From Promicromonospora umidemergens (lineage in GTDB: Bacteria; Actinomycetota; Actinomycetes; Actinomycetales; Cellulomonadaceae), in the NCBI RefSeq assembly GCF_024171995.1, contig NZ_JAMTCT010000001.1, positions 248,001-312,000 of the forward strand: a DNA stretch of 64,000 bases. Direction: 5' to 3'. The notes beneath the pieces are model-generated. The model did no database searches and was not told the origin of the DNA. It saw only the letters and a list, made by a program, of their open reading frames with translations. A program made the position numbers and the translations under genes. Of this stretch, positions 44,850 through 54,722 are shown in pieces; within the stretch, counting starts at the first letter, position 1; every line of letters begins with the position of its first letter.

Positions 44850-44915
44850 TGGCGAATCCAACCACAGGGCAGGCAACCGTCATTGAGTACGGGTCGCCCG
44901 CCGTCGGGAGGTCGC

Positions 44916-44980
44916 CGAGCTGACCATGTACCTGCTGCCACACGGGGCCCTCATCTGGCAGCAAGTACATGGTCAGCTCG
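44916..44980. repeat. Long hairpin in a divergent intergenic region
   Basis: The arms 44916-44940 and 44956-44980 (core CTGACCATGTACCTGCTGCC) match over 25 bp with one G-T pair, around a 15-nt loop. It lies between a leftward lipoprotein gene and a rightward transporter gene, where a terminator is not expected; an operator, RNA structure or mobile-palindrome origin are all open. Confidence 0.8.
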
Positions 44981-45135
44981 GTCGACGCCGGCCGGGCGCC
45001 GGCCGGCACCTGACCCGCCGCATCTTTTGCCGACCGGATACACCCGTGTATCTAATGGCGTTGCCGGGGCATCGAGGGGCGCGAGGCCACTGGACACGTG
45101 GACCGGAAACATCCGACCGCCATGGGGGTCTCCCG

Positions 45136-46572
45136 ATGCAGGCCGACGACCGCACGCAGAAACGCACGGCGAAGCTCAGTGTCGGCACGCTCACGGCGAT
45201 GGTGGTCGGGTCGATGGTGGGCGCGGGAGTGTTCTCGCTCCCGAGCCGGTTCGCCGGCGAGACCGGGGTGCTCGGCGCGCTCATCTCCTGGCTGGTGGCG
45301 GGCACCGGCATGCTGATGCTGGCCTTCGTGTTCCAGCGGCTCGCGATGCGCAAGCCCGACCTCGACTCAGGTGTCTACGCCTACGCGAAGGCTGGGTTCG
45401 GTGAGTATCTCGGCTTCTTCTCGGCGTTCGGCTACTGGGCGAGCGCGTGCGTCGGCAACGTCACCTACTGGATCCTCATCATGTCGACGGTCGGTGCGGT
45501 GCTGCCCGTTCTGGGGGAGGGCGACACGCTCGTCTCGTTCGCCGCGTCGACGGCGTGCGTGTGGCTGTTCTACCTGCTCGTCCGCCGTGGTGTGAAGGAG
45601 GCGGCGACGATCAACCGCATCGTCACCGTCGCCAAGGTGCTGCCGATCATCGCGTTCGTGCTGATCGCGATCTTCCTGCTGGACGTGCAGGTGCTGATGG
45701 ACAACTTCGAGGGCTACGGGAGCACCGGCCCGCTTTTCGAGCAGGTCCGGGGCACCATGCTCGCCACGGTCTTCGTCTTTCTCGGCGTCGAGGGGGCGAG
45801 CGTCTACTCGCGCCACGCACGGCGCAGGGAGGACGTCGGCAGGGCCACCGTCCTCGGGTTCCTGATGGTGCTCGCGATCTTCGCCTCGGTCACCATCGTG
45901 TCCTACGGCATCCTGCCGATGGAGGAGCTCGCCGAGCTGCGCCAGCCGTCGATGGCGGGCGTGCTCGAGGCGGCCGTGGGCGGCTGGGGAGCCGCGTTCG
46001 TGAGCGTCGGTCTCATCGTCTCGGTGCTCGGTGCGTACCTCGCCTGGACCCTCATGTCCTCCGAGGTGCTGTACGTCGCCGCCAAGGACGGCGACATGCC
46101 GCGCTTCCTCGCCCGGTCGGACGCGAACGACGTGCCACGGTCCGCGCTCCTGCTGACGACGATCCTGATCCAGGTGATGCTCCTCGTCACGCTGGTGTCC
46201 GACGACGCGTTCACGTTCGCGCTGGACCTGACGAGCGCGCTCTCGCTCATCCCGTTCCTGCTCGCCGCCGGGTACGCGCTCAAGCTGGCCGCGGGCCGCG
46301 GCGGACCGGCGCACGGCAGCCCGACGGTGCGCGACCTCGTCATCGCGGTGGCCGCCGTGCTCTACACCGCGTTCCTGCTGTTCGCCGCCGGGCTGACGTT
46401 CGTGCTGCTGTCGTTCGTGATCTATGCCCCGGCGACGATCCTCTTCGCCATGACCCGTCGCGAGCAGGGCAGGCGGGTGTTCAGCAGGGGCGAGCTGGTG
46501 ATCTTCGTCGTGTCCGTGATCGGCGGGCTGGCCGGCGTCGTCGCGCTCGCCACGGGCGCGATCTCCATCTGA
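45136..46572 (+). CDS. Basic amino acid/polyamine antiporter (ArcD-like, APC family)
   Basis: 478 residues with 12-13 membrane helices. The N-terminal [12 protein letters not shown] (about 31-42) is the first-helix signature of APC antiporters. Conserved [18 protein letters not shown] and the [13 protein letters not shown] block resemble arginine/ornithine and lysine permeases. It is 49 bp upstream of arginine deiminase, so arginine import with citrulline or ornithine export is the most likely task. A TGGGGGTC ribosome-like site precedes the ATG. Confidence 0.9.
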   Translation: MQADDRTQKRTAKLSVGTLTAMVVGSMVGAGVFSLPSRFAGETGVLGALISWLVAGTGMLMLAFVFQRLAMRKPDLDSGVYAYAKAGFGEYLGFFSAFGYWASACVGNVTYWILIMSTVGAVLPVLGEGDTLVSFAASTACVWLFYLLVRRGVKEAATINRIVTVAKVLPIIAFVLIAIFLLDVQVLMDNFEGYGSTGPLFEQVRGTMLATVFVFLGVEGASVYSRHARRREDVGRATVLGFLMVLAIFASVTIVSYGILPMEELAELRQPSMAGVLEAAVGGWGAAFVSVGLIVSVLGAYLAWTLMSSEVLYVAAKDGDMPRFLARSDANDVPRSALLLTTILIQVMLLVTLVSDDAFTFALDLTSALSLIPFLLAAGYALKLAAGRGGPAHGSPTVRDLVIAVAAVLYTAFLLFAAGLTFVLLSFVIYAPATILFAMTRREQGRRVFSRGELVIFVVSVIGGLAGVVALATGAISI

Positions 46573-46621
46573 CCCGGCCGCGACGCCCTGCGGCCGGTAC
46601 CCACCGGGAGGAAGGCACACC

Positions 46622-47881
46622 ATGACCATCCAGAGCGGCGACACACCACTACCCTCGGCGGCCTACGGAGTGCACTCCGAGGTGGGACGCCTCCGCAAGG
46701 TGCTCGTCTGCCGGCCGGGGCTCGCCCACCGGCGGCTCACCCCCACGACCTCGGACGACCTGCTCTTCGACGACGTGCTCTGGGTGGACAAGGCGATCGA
46801 GCACCACGCAGGGTTCGTCGCCGACCTGCGGTCGCGCGGCGTCGACGTCGTCGAGCTGCACGACGTGCTCGCCGAGACGGTGCAGGTGCCGGGGGCACGG
46901 GACTGGTTGCTGGACCGCAAGATCGTGCCGGGGATCGTGGGGTCGGGCCTGATCGACCCGACCAGGGAGTTCCTCGAGGGACTGGTGCCCGCACAGCTCG
47001 CGGAGTACCTGATCGGCGGGCTGGCCACCCACGACGTGCCGGACCTGCCTGCGGCGTACCGGTCGCTGGCCGAGTACACGGCCGACTCGCGCGAGTACCT
47101 CATGGCCCCGGTACCCAACACCCTGTTCACGCGCGACACGACCTGCTGGCTGTACGGCGGGGTGACGCTCAACCCGCTGTACTGGCCGGCGCGACACGAC
47201 GAGACGCTGCTGATGAAGGCCGTCTACGAGTTCCACCCCGACTTCGTCGGCTCGACGGTCTGGTGGGGCGACCCGGAGACCGACCACCAGCGGGCGACGC
47301 TCGAGGGCGGCGACGTGATGCCCGTCGGCAACGGCACGGTGCTGGTGGGCATGAGCGAGCGCACGTCACGGCAGGCGATCACGCAGGTCGCCGAGGCGCT
47401 GTTCGAGCGAGGCGCCGCCGAGCAGGTGATCGTCGCCGGCATGCCCAAGCTGCGCGCTGCCATGCACCTGGACACGGTCATGACGTTCGCCGACGTCGAC
47501 ACGGTCACCGTCTACCCGCGCATCGTGGGGGCCATCCACCCGTTCGTGCTGCGGCCGGGCTCGGGCGGCGGTCTCTCCGTCATCGACGAGGGCAGCGCGA
47601 CGTTCCTTGAGGTCGTGGCAAGGGAGACCGGCCTCGGCGCGCTGCAGGTCATCGAGACCGGCGGCGACGTCTACGAGTCGGAGCGCCAGCAGTGGGACAG
47701 CGGCAACAACGCCGTGGCGGTCGAGCCGGGCGTGGTGTTCACCTACGACCGCAACACGACCACCAACGACCTGCTGCGCAAGGCGGGCATCGAGGTGATC
47801 GAGATCAACGGCGCGGAGCTCGGCCGCGGCCGGGGCGGCGGCCACTGCATGACGTGCCCGATCATCCGCGACCCGGCCTGA
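46622..47881 (+). CDS. arcA: Arginine deiminase
   Basis: 419 residues. Converts arginine to citrulline and ammonia. The catalytic Cys is in [10 protein letters not shown] near the C-terminus; FTRDTTCW (Asp about 165), LEGGDVM (Glu/Asp about 220) and AAMHLDTVM (His about 279) complete the active site, and [14 protein letters not shown] starts the fold. ArcB and ArcC of the full pathway are not found next to it. Possible roles: ammonia generation under acid stress, or citrulline supply with the other enzymes elsewhere. Confidence 0.96.
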   Translation: MTIQSGDTPLPSAAYGVHSEVGRLRKVLVCRPGLAHRRLTPTTSDDLLFDDVLWVDKAIEHHAGFVADLRSRGVDVVELHDVLAETVQVPGARDWLLDRKIVPGIVGSGLIDPTREFLEGLVPAQLAEYLIGGLATHDVPDLPAAYRSLAEYTADSREYLMAPVPNTLFTRDTTCWLYGGVTLNPLYWPARHDETLLMKAVYEFHPDFVGSTVWWGDPETDHQRATLEGGDVMPVGNGTVLVGMSERTSRQAITQVAEALFERGAAEQVIVAGMPKLRAAMHLDTVMTFADVDTVTVYPRIVGAIHPFVLRPGSGGGLSVIDEGSATFLEVVARETGLGALQVIETGGDVYESERQQWDSGNNAVAVEPGVVFTYDRNTTTNDLLRKAGIEVIEINGAELGRGRGGGHCMTCPIIRDPA

Positions 47882-47913
47882 GTGGTGGGCGCGCCGGAAC
47901 GCGCGCCCACCAC
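47882..47913. terminator. Hairpin terminator after arcA
   Basis: GTGGTGGGCGCG (47882-47893) and its complement (47902-47913) with an 8-nt loop, starting at the base after the arcA stop. The convergent alpha-glucosidase gene ends at 47920, so it may serve both. Confidence 0.75.
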
Positions 47914-47919
47914 GGGTTG

Positions 47920-49704
47920 TCAGCCGCGGAGCCAGACCGTCGTGTCCGACGGGACGGCGACGGCGTCCGACGACGTGTCGAGGTCGCCGGAGGCCACCAG
48001 CACCTGTGCGTCGGCAGGCAGCACGAGCGGCTCGGCGCCCAGGTTGGCGAGCACGACGACGCCGGCCACGCGGAAGGCGACGACGTCGGGGGAGTCGGCA
48101 AGGGCGTCCACCCACGAGAGCGTGCTCCCGCCGACCTTCTCGGCCCGGCGCAGCTCGAGCGCCGTCCGGTACATCTCGTACGTCGAGCCCTCGACGCCGT
48201 ACTGCCGGTCGGCCGCCAGGTCGGCGTAGACGTCCGGCTGCGGCAGCCAGGTCTTGCCGGTGGAGCCGAACCCGTTGCCCGGCGCACCGCCGACCCACGG
48301 CAGCGGCACCCGGCAGCCGTCGCGGCCGGGCTCTGCGCCGTCGGTCCGGAAGAACGACGGGTCCTGGCGCACCTCTGCGGGCAGCGCGGTGTGGTCCGGC
48401 AGGCCCAGCTCCTCGCCCTGGTACAGGTACGCGGAACCCGGCAGGCCGAGCATCAGCAGCGTCGCGGCCCGGGCACGGCGCAGGCCGAGCTCGGCGTCGG
48501 GCTGCGGGTCGGTCGCCGCGATGCCGTTGAGCTGGCGGCCCCCGATCTCGGCCAGGCCGAAGCGCGAGACGTGCCGTACGACGTCGTGGTTGGACAGCAC
48601 CCAGGTGGTCGGGGCGTCGACGGCGTCCATCGTGCTGTACGAGACGTCGACGACGGTGCGCAGCCGCGCGGCGTCCCACGGGGCCGTGAGGAACGAGAAG
48701 TTGAACGCCTGGTGCATCTCGTCGGGACGCACGTAGCGGGCCAGGCGGCTCAGCGGCTCCACCCAGGCCTCGGCCACCAGGCAGCGGTCGCCCGGGTACT
48801 CCTCGAGGACCCGGTGCCAGGAGCGGTAGATCTCGTGCACGCCGTCCTGGTCGAACATCGGGCCGTTGTGCCCGGCGCCCGTGGAGCCGTCCTCGGGCGC
48901 GCCCGGGTCGGTGGCAGGCACGTCGCCCTCCGCGACGGTGCCCTCGACCATCGACACCTGGCCCTCCCAGTCGGGCAGGCCGGCCGCCTTGATCATGCCG
49001 TGCGCGACGTCGACGCGGAACCCGTCGACACCCCGGTCGAGCCAGAACCGCAGCACCGCCTCGAACTCCTCGCGGACCTCCGGGTTCTCCCAGTTCAGGT
49101 CCGGCTGCGAGGTGTCGAACAGGTGCAGGTACCACTGGGGTCCGACGGGGCCGTCATCCTCGCGCGGCTCCAGCCGGGTCCATGCGGCACCGCCGAAGAT
49201 GGACTGCCAGTTGTTCGGCGGCTCGTCGCCGGCCGGGCCGCGCCCGTCGCGGAACATGTACCGCTCGCGGGCGGCCGACCCGGGGGCCGCCGCCAGCGCC
49301 TCCTGGAACCAGACGTGCTGGTCGGAGGAGTGGTTGGGCACGAGGTCGACGATGACCTTGAGGCCGCGCCCGTGGGCGCCGTCGAGCATCTCGTCGAAGT
49401 CCGCGAGGGTGCCGAACAGCGGGTCGATGTCGCGGTAGTCGGCGACGTCGTAGCCCGCGTCCTTCTGGGGGGAACGGTAGAACGGGCTCAGCCAGACGGC
49501 GTCGACCCCCAGCTGCTTCAGGTGGTCCAGCTTGGAGGTGACGCCCGGCAGGTCGCCGATCCCGTCGCCGTCACCGTCCGCGAACGAGCGCGGATAGACC
49601 TGGTAGATCACAGCGTCGCGCCACCACTCGCTGTTTCCGGCGGGGGTGTGGACGACGGCTCCGGCGCTGAGGTCATCGGTGGTGGGCGGGGCAGTACGTG
49701 TCAC
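47920..49704 (-). CDS. Alpha-glucosidase/oligo-1,6-glucosidase (GH13)
   Basis: 594 residues. Hydrolyses short alpha-glucosides inside the cell. The catalytic triad is visible: DGFRVDVAHGM (nucleophile Asp), LVAEAWVE (acid/base Glu) and LSNHDVVR (Asp). The N-terminal DAVIYQVYPRSFADGDGDGIGDL is the oligosaccharide-hydrolase signature. It pairs with the divergent MalEFG importer across the LacI gene, giving uptake plus hydrolysis. GTG start with GAGGAC upstream. A LacI-type palindrome lies 40 bp upstream. Confidence 0.94.
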   Translation of the reverse strand: MTRTAPPTTDDLSAGAVVHTPAGNSEWWRDAVIYQVYPRSFADGDGDGIGDLPGVTSKLDHLKQLGVDAVWLSPFYRSPQKDAGYDVADYRDIDPLFGTLADFDEMLDGAHGRGLKVIVDLVPNHSSDQHVWFQEALAAAPGSAARERYMFRDGRGPAGDEPPNNWQSIFGGAAWTRLEPREDDGPVGPQWYLHLFDTSQPDLNWENPEVREEFEAVLRFWLDRGVDGFRVDVAHGMIKAAGLPDWEGQVSMVEGTVAEGDVPATDPGAPEDGSTGAGHNGPMFDQDGVHEIYRSWHRVLEEYPGDRCLVAEAWVEPLSRLARYVRPDEMHQAFNFSFLTAPWDAARLRTVVDVSYSTMDAVDAPTTWVLSNHDVVRHVSRFGLAEIGGRQLNGIAATDPQPDAELGLRRARAATLLMLGLPGSAYLYQGEELGLPDHTALPAEVRQDPSFFRTDGAEPGRDGCRVPLPWVGGAPGNGFGSTGKTWLPQPDVYADLAADRQYGVEGSTYEMYRTALELRRAEKVGGSTLSWVDALADSPDVVAFRVAGVVVLANLGAEPLVLPADAQVLVASGDLDTSSDAVAVPSDTTVWLRG

Positions 49705-49743
49705 GTGTCGCGTCCTCGTGTGTCGGGGGGCAGGTCGGTTGTA

Positions 49744-49760
49744 ACGCTTGCTGCAAGCGT
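49744..49760. promoter_or_regulatory. LacI-type operator upstream of the alpha-glucosidase gene
   Basis: ACGCTTGCTGCAAGCGT is a perfect palindrome with a single central base, in the style of CGCTTGCAAGCG-like sites bound by LacI-family sugar regulators. It lies in the 67-bp gap between the glucosidase start and the LacI stop. Confidence 0.75.
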
Positions 49761-49771
49761 ACGGGAGAGAA

Positions 49772-50824
49772 CTAGCTCCGCGGAGCAGCCGGGGCAGCGC
49801 CGGTGGAGCCGCGCACCACGAGCTCGGGCGTGAACAGCAGCTCCGAGCGGGGCGCTCGCTCGCCGTGGATCTCGGTGAGCAGGGCGCTGACGGCGGCGTG
49901 CGCCATGTCGGCGACCGGCTGGCGCACCGTGGTCAGCGGCGGGTCGGTGAACGCGACCAGGGGGGAGTCGTCGTACCCCACGACGCTCACGTCGTCCGGC
50001 ACGGACAGGCCGCGCGAGTGTGCGGCGCGCACCGCGCCGAGCGCCATCAGGTCGGAGCCGCAGACGACGGCGGTGTGGCCGGAGTCGAACAGCTCGCCCG
50101 CCGCCGCCTGGCCCCCCTCGAGCGTGTAGAGGGTCAGTGCAACGTGCTCCCGTGCCTCCTGCTCGGTGGCCGCGAGGCCGTGCCGCACGAGCTGTGCCCC
50201 GAACGCCTCGATCTTGCGCTTGGCCGGCACGAACCGGTCGGGACCGATCGCCATGCCGATGCGGCGGTGCCCGAGGGTCACCAGGTGGCGGACGGAGAGC
50301 TCGACGCTCGCGGCGTCGTCGGGGGAGACGAACGGGGCGTCGATGCCTGCCGCGTAGCCGTTGATCAGCACGATAGGCAGCCCGCGCCCGCGTAGCCGCT
50401 GGTAGCGCTCGGTCGACGCCCGCGTGTCGGCGTGCTTGCCCGAGACGAACACGATGCCGTCCACCGCGTGGTCGATGAGGGTCTCGACGTACTCGTCCTC
50501 GGTGGTGCCGCCCGGTGACTGGGTGCACAGCAGCGGCGTGTAGCCGCGCGAGGCAAGCTGCGACTCGATGGCCTGCGCGAACGCGGGGAACACCGGGTTG
50601 GACAGCTCGGGCACCACCAGGCCGATGAGGCCTGCGGGCCGGGCGCGCAGCGCGGACGGGCGCTCGTAGCCGAGCACGTCCAGGGCCGCGAGCACGGCCT
50701 GGCGGGTCTCGCCGGCGACGCCGGGCTTTCCGTTCAGTACGCGCGACACGGTCGCGGTAGAGACCCCTGCCTGCTCGGCGAGGTCGGTCAGTCGGGTGCG
50801 CACGACTGGCAGCCTAAGTGACAT
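49772..50824 (-). CDS. LacI-family sugar regulator
   Basis: 350 residues. N-terminal HTH TRLTDLAEQAGVSTATVSRVLNGKPGV and hinge GYERPSALRA; periplasmic-binding-protein-like C-domain with GLVVPELSNPVFP, GIVFVSGKHAD, HRRIGMAIGPDRFVPAKRKIEAF, CGSDLMALGAVRAA and SVVGYDDSPLVAFTDPPLTTVRQP. It probably represses malEFG and the glucosidase gene until an alpha-glucoside binds. ATG start at 50824 with GAGGAC upstream. Confidence 0.93.
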   Translation of the reverse strand: MSLRLPVVRTRLTDLAEQAGVSTATVSRVLNGKPGVAGETRQAVLAALDVLGYERPSALRARPAGLIGLVVPELSNPVFPAFAQAIESQLASRGYTPLLCTQSPGGTTEDEYVETLIDHAVDGIVFVSGKHADTRASTERYQRLRGRGLPIVLINGYAAGIDAPFVSPDDAASVELSVRHLVTLGHRRIGMAIGPDRFVPAKRKIEAFGAQLVRHGLAATEQEAREHVALTLYTLEGGQAAAGELFDSGHTAVVCGSDLMALGAVRAAHSRGLSVPDDVSVVGYDDSPLVAFTDPPLTTVRQPVADMAHAAVSALLTEIHGERAPRSELLFTPELVVRGSTGAAPAAPRS

Positions 50825-50881
50825 GTCATGTCCTCGTCCCCGGTGATGGGCGGGTGTCGGCGCCCCGCTGTCGCCGCCGGT

Positions 50882-50940
50882 GCCCACGACCGGCTGCAAG
50901 CGATGCTGAAACTTTATCGCAACGGCTTGCAAGATTGCCG
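50882..50940 (+). promoter_or_regulatory. Regulatory region of malEFG with LacI-type half sites
   Basis: CGGCTGCAAGCG (50891-50902) and GGCTTGCAAGA around the palindrome CTTGCAAG (50926-50933) lie between lacI and malE, within 120 bp of the malE start. They share the GCTTGC/GCAAGC core of the operator at 49744-49760. Confidence 0.6.
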
Positions 50941-51007
50941 GACCCGGCCTTACGGTTCGTGGCATCGAACCAAGGCCCGCCTCGGGCCGCGAACACCGGG
51001 AGTGACG

Positions 51008-52231
51008 ATGCGACGGAGCATCCTGACCGCCGCTGCGCTGACCGCGACGCTGGCGCTGGCCGCCTGCTCGGGCGGCGCGGAGGAACCAGCCGGCGAGGAG
51101 TCGTCGGCACCGCCGGACGGGACGGGGTCCACCCTCACCGTCTGGGTGGACGAGACCCGCCAGGCCGCCGTCGAGGACGCAGCGGCCGGCTTCGAGGAGT
51201 CGACGGGCGCCGAGGTCGAGGTGGTCCTGAAGAACTTCGAGGACATCCGCCCCGACTTCCTGGCCCAGGTGCCTACCGGCAAGGGCCCGGACATCACCGT
51301 GGGCGCGCACGACTGGCTGGGGGAGCTCACGACCAACGGCGTGGTGGCCCCGATCGAGCTCGGCGACACGGCCGCGGCGTTCGAGCCGGTGTCCGTCGCG
51401 GCGTTCACGCAGGACGACCAGGTCTACGGCCTGCCCTACGCGGTGGAGAACATCGCGCTCATCCGGAACACCGAGCTCGCCCCCGAGGCTCCCGCCACGT
51501 GGGACGACGCCATCGCGGCCGGCAAGGACGCCGACACCAAGTACCCGCTGCTGATCCAGACCTCCACCGAGGGCGACCCCTACACGTTCTACCCGCTGCA
51601 GATGTCGTTCGGCGCCCCGGTCTTCGAGCAGAACGAGGACGGCTCCTACCAGCCGGAGCTCGCGCTCGGCGGCGAGGGCGGCACGGAGTTCGCGGAGTGG
51701 CTGGCCGAGCAGGGCGAGGCCGGCACGCTGAGCACCGATGTCACCTACGACATCGCGGTGGCGGCCTTCGCCAAGGGGGAGTCGCCGTTCATCGTGGGCG
51801 GCCCGTGGATGCTGGAGCAGTTTGCGGACCTCGACCTGTCGATCGACCCGATCCCGAGCGCCGGCGGCGAGCCCGCCCTCCCGTTCGTGGGGGTCGCCGG
51901 CTTCTACGTGAGCGCGCAGAGCGAGAACGCGCTGCTCGCCAACGACTTCCTGGTCAACCACATGGCCACCGCCGAGGCGCAGCTCGCGCTGTACGAGGCG
52001 GGTGACCGGCCGCCGGCCCTGATCGAGGCCGCCGACACCGCCTCGGAGGACCCGATCACCGCGGGCTTCCGCGAGATCGGCGCTGAGGCGGTGCCGATGC
52101 CGTCGCTGCCCGAGATGGGCGCCGTGTGGGCGTACTGGGGCGTGACCGAGGCCGCGATCGTCTCCGGCAAGTCCGACCCGGTCAAGGCCTGGGACAAGAT
52201 GGTCGCCGACATCCAGGGCGAGATCGGTTGA
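51008..52231 (+). CDS. malE: Maltose/oligosaccharide-binding lipoprotein
   Basis: 407 residues. Signal peptide with lipobox LAAC (about residue 19). Typical MalE-family blocks: LTVWVDETRQAAVEDAAAGFEESTG, PDFLAQVPTGKGPDITVGAHDWLGEL, YGLPYAVENIALIRNTELAP and FVSVGGPWML-type IVGGPWMLEQ. Captures alpha-glucosides outside the cell for the adjacent permeases. It directly precedes malF with a one-base overlap. Confidence 0.92.
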   Translation: MRRSILTAAALTATLALAACSGGAEEPAGEESSAPPDGTGSTLTVWVDETRQAAVEDAAAGFEESTGAEVEVVLKNFEDIRPDFLAQVPTGKGPDITVGAHDWLGELTTNGVVAPIELGDTAAAFEPVSVAAFTQDDQVYGLPYAVENIALIRNTELAPEAPATWDDAIAAGKDADTKYPLLIQTSTEGDPYTFYPLQMSFGAPVFEQNEDGSYQPELALGGEGGTEFAEWLAEQGEAGTLSTDVTYDIAVAAFAKGESPFIVGGPWMLEQFADLDLSIDPIPSAGGEPALPFVGVAGFYVSAQSENALLANDFLVNHMATAEAQLALYEAGDRPPALIEAADTASEDPITAGFREIGAEAVPMPSLPEMGAVWAYWGVTEAAIVSGKSDPVKAWDKMVADIQGEIG

Positions 52232-53799
52232 TGATGCAGCCTGTGACCCGGGGCTCCGGTCGGACCGGCTGGAGCCCCGGGTTTCTCGTCAAGCTCGTCC
52301 TGATCGCGCTGGTCGACGCCCTCGGCGTGTACGCCGTCCTCGCCGCGTGGGGCGCCGAGTCGTGGGGCCTCCTCGCCGCGATGGTGGCGCTGCTGCTCGC
52401 GGCGAACTGGGCCTACTTCAGCAAGCGCGCCCTTCCGCTGAAGTACATCTTGCCGGGGCTCGCGTTCCTGCTCGTCTACCAGGTGTACGTGGTCGCCTAC
52501 ACGGGCTACGTCGCGTTCACCAACTACGGTGACGGGCACAACTCCACCAAGGAGCAGGCCGTCGAGGCCCTCCTGGTGCAGAACGAGCGCCGGGTGGAGG
52601 GCTCGCCGTCGTCCCCCCTCACCGTGGTGGCGGCTGGTGAGACCCTCGGCTTCGCGATCGTCTCGCCCGAGGGCGGTGTGCGGGCGGGCACGGCCGACGA
52701 GCCGCTCACCGCCGTCGACGGCGCCGCGGTGGACGCCGGTCAGGTCACTGCCCTCCCCGGGTACGAGGTGCTGGAGTACGCCGAGGTCCTTGAGCGGCAG
52801 CAGGAGGTCACCGACCTGCGCGTGCCCGTGTCGGAGGACCCGAACGACGGCTCGATCCGCACCCAGGACGCCCGCACCGGGTACGTCTTCACGTCCACGC
52901 TGACGTACGACGCCGCGTCGGACACCATGACCGACACGACCACGGGCGTGACGTACACGCCGAACGACGACGGCCAGTTCGAGGCCGCCGACGGCACGAC
53001 CCTGCCGGTGGGCTGGCGCGTGCTCGTCGGCCTGGACAACTTCGTCACCGCGTTCGGCGACGACCGGTACGCGGGCCCGTTCGCCAAGATCCTCCTGTGG
53101 ACGTTCGCGTTCGCGGTGATCTCGGTGGCCTCGACGTTCCTGCTCGGCCTGTTCCTGGCGATCGCGTTCAACGACGCGCGCCTGCGGGGGCGGCGCTTCT
53201 ACCGGACGCTGGTGATCCTGCCGTACGCGATCCCGGGTTTCCTCGCGGCCCTGCTGTGGTCGGGGATGCTCAACCGGTCGTACGGGTTCGTCAACGAGGT
53301 GCTGCTCGGCGGAGCCGAGGTCCCGTGGCTCACGGACCCGGTGCTCGCCAAGCTGGCGGTGCTCGGCGTGAACCTGTGGCTCGGTTTCCCGTACATGTTC
53401 CTCATCTGCACCGGCGCGCTGCAGTCCCTGCCGGGTGACGTGCTGGAGGCCGCGAGGATCGACGGCGCGGGCCGGTGGCGCACCTGGCGGTCCATCACCC
53501 TGCCGCTGCTGCTGGTCGCGACGGCGCCGCTGCTCATCTCCAGCTTCGCCTTCAACTTCAACAACTTCACGCTGATCTACATGCTCACCGGGGGCGGGCC
53601 ACGGTTCGACGACGCCTCGGTGCCGCTGGGGCACACCGACATCCTCATCTCGATGGTCTACTCGGTCTCCGGGCTCGACGGGACGGCGGCCAAGGACTAC
53701 GGCCTGGCCAGCGCCCTGTCGATCGTCATCTTCGTGGTGGTCGCGACCATCTCCGCCCTCGCGTTCCGGCGCACCCGCTCGCTCGAGGAGATCGCCTGA
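52231..53799 (+). CDS. malF: MalF-type sugar permease with large extracytoplasmic loop
   Basis: 522 residues. After three hydrophobic segments comes a soluble insert of about 150 residues (about 100-250) like the P2 loop of MalF, which contacts the binding protein; many actinobacterial sugar permeases lack it. The C-terminal half holds the conserved transport core with EAA loop EAARIDGAGRWRTWRSITLPLL (about 425). TGATG overlap with malE. Confidence 0.92.
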   Translation: MMQPVTRGSGRTGWSPGFLVKLVLIALVDALGVYAVLAAWGAESWGLLAAMVALLLAANWAYFSKRALPLKYILPGLAFLLVYQVYVVAYTGYVAFTNYGDGHNSTKEQAVEALLVQNERRVEGSPSSPLTVVAAGETLGFAIVSPEGGVRAGTADEPLTAVDGAAVDAGQVTALPGYEVLEYAEVLERQQEVTDLRVPVSEDPNDGSIRTQDARTGYVFTSTLTYDAASDTMTDTTTGVTYTPNDDGQFEAADGTTLPVGWRVLVGLDNFVTAFGDDRYAGPFAKILLWTFAFAVISVASTFLLGLFLAIAFNDARLRGRRFYRTLVILPYAIPGFLAALLWSGMLNRSYGFVNEVLLGGAEVPWLTDPVLAKLAVLGVNLWLGFPYMFLICTGALQSLPGDVLEAARIDGAGRWRTWRSITLPLLLVATAPLLISSFAFNFNNFTLIYMLTGGGPRFDDASVPLGHTDILISMVYSVSGLDGTAAKDYGLASALSIVIFVVVATISALAFRRTRSLEEIA

Positions 53800-54698
53800 T
53801 GAGCACGACGACCGCCCCCGCGACCCGCCGCGTCGCCCTGCCCCGCCGCACCTCCCCGGCGCGCTGGTTCTCCGACCTCGGCTGGCGCCACCTCGTCGGG
53901 GTGCTCGCCGTGGCCTACGCGGGCTTCCCGCTCGTGTACGTCGTGTCGGCCTCGCTGGCCGAGGGCGGCACGCTCACCGGCTCCAACGACCTGTTCGCCT
54001 CGGTGTCGAGCGCCAACTACGTGGCGCTCGGCGGCACGAAGTTCTGGACCTGGATGGGCAACACCCTCGTGGTGGCGGTCGCCACCGGGGCAGGGACAGT
54101 GCTCATGGGCGCCGCCGCGGCCTACGCCTTCTCCCGGTTCCGGTTCAGCGGACGCCGGGTGGGGCTCACCGCCCTGCTGATCATCCAGATGTTCCCGCAG
54201 ATGCTCGCGTTCGTGGCGATCTTCCTGCTGCTCATCTCGCTCGGCGACGTCGTACCGGTGCTCGGGCTCGACTCCAAGCTGTCGCTGATCTGCGTGTACC
54301 TCGGTGGCGCGCTCGGCGTGAACACGTTCCTCATGTACGGGTTCTTCAACACGGTGCCGCGCGAGATCGACGAGGCCGCGAAGATCGACGGCGCCTCGCA
54401 CGCGCAGATCTACTGGACCATCGTGCTGCGCCTGACCGCGCCGATCCTCGCCGTGGTGGGGCTGCTCAGCTTCATCGCGACGTTCGGCGAGTTCATCATC
54501 GCGCGCGTGCTGCTGCAGTCGGAGGAGAGCTGGACGCTCGCCGTCGGGCTCTACGGCTGGGTGTCGTCGCTGCAGGACGCGAACTGGGGCCTGTTCACCG
54601 CGGGCGCCGTCGTCTCGGCGCTGCCGGTGCTCGCGCTGTTCCTGTTCCTGCAGAAGTACATAGTGGGCGGCCTGACGGCGGGGTCGGTCAAGGGCTGA
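53799..54698 (+). CDS. malG: MalG-type sugar permease
   Basis: 299 residues with six membrane helices. EAA loop is EIDEAAKIDGASHAQIYWTIVLRL (about 189). Ends FLQKYIVGGLTAGSVKG, the classic MalG tail, which reaches the MalK ATPase. No malK is adjacent; a shared MsiK-type ATPase encoded elsewhere is expected in actinobacteria. Confidence 0.94.
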   Translation: MSTTTAPATRRVALPRRTSPARWFSDLGWRHLVGVLAVAYAGFPLVYVVSASLAEGGTLTGSNDLFASVSSANYVALGGTKFWTWMGNTLVVAVATGAGTVLMGAAAAYAFSRFRFSGRRVGLTALLIIQMFPQMLAFVAIFLLLISLGDVVPVLGLDSKLSLICVYLGGALGVNTFLMYGFFNTVPREIDEAAKIDGASHAQIYWTIVLRLTAPILAVVGLLSFIATFGEFIIARVLLQSEESWTLAVGLYGWVSSLQDANWGLFTAGAVVSALPVLALFLFLQKYIVGGLTAGSVKG

Positions 54699-54722
54699 CC
54701 AGCCGGCTGCTCCGACGGCGGT

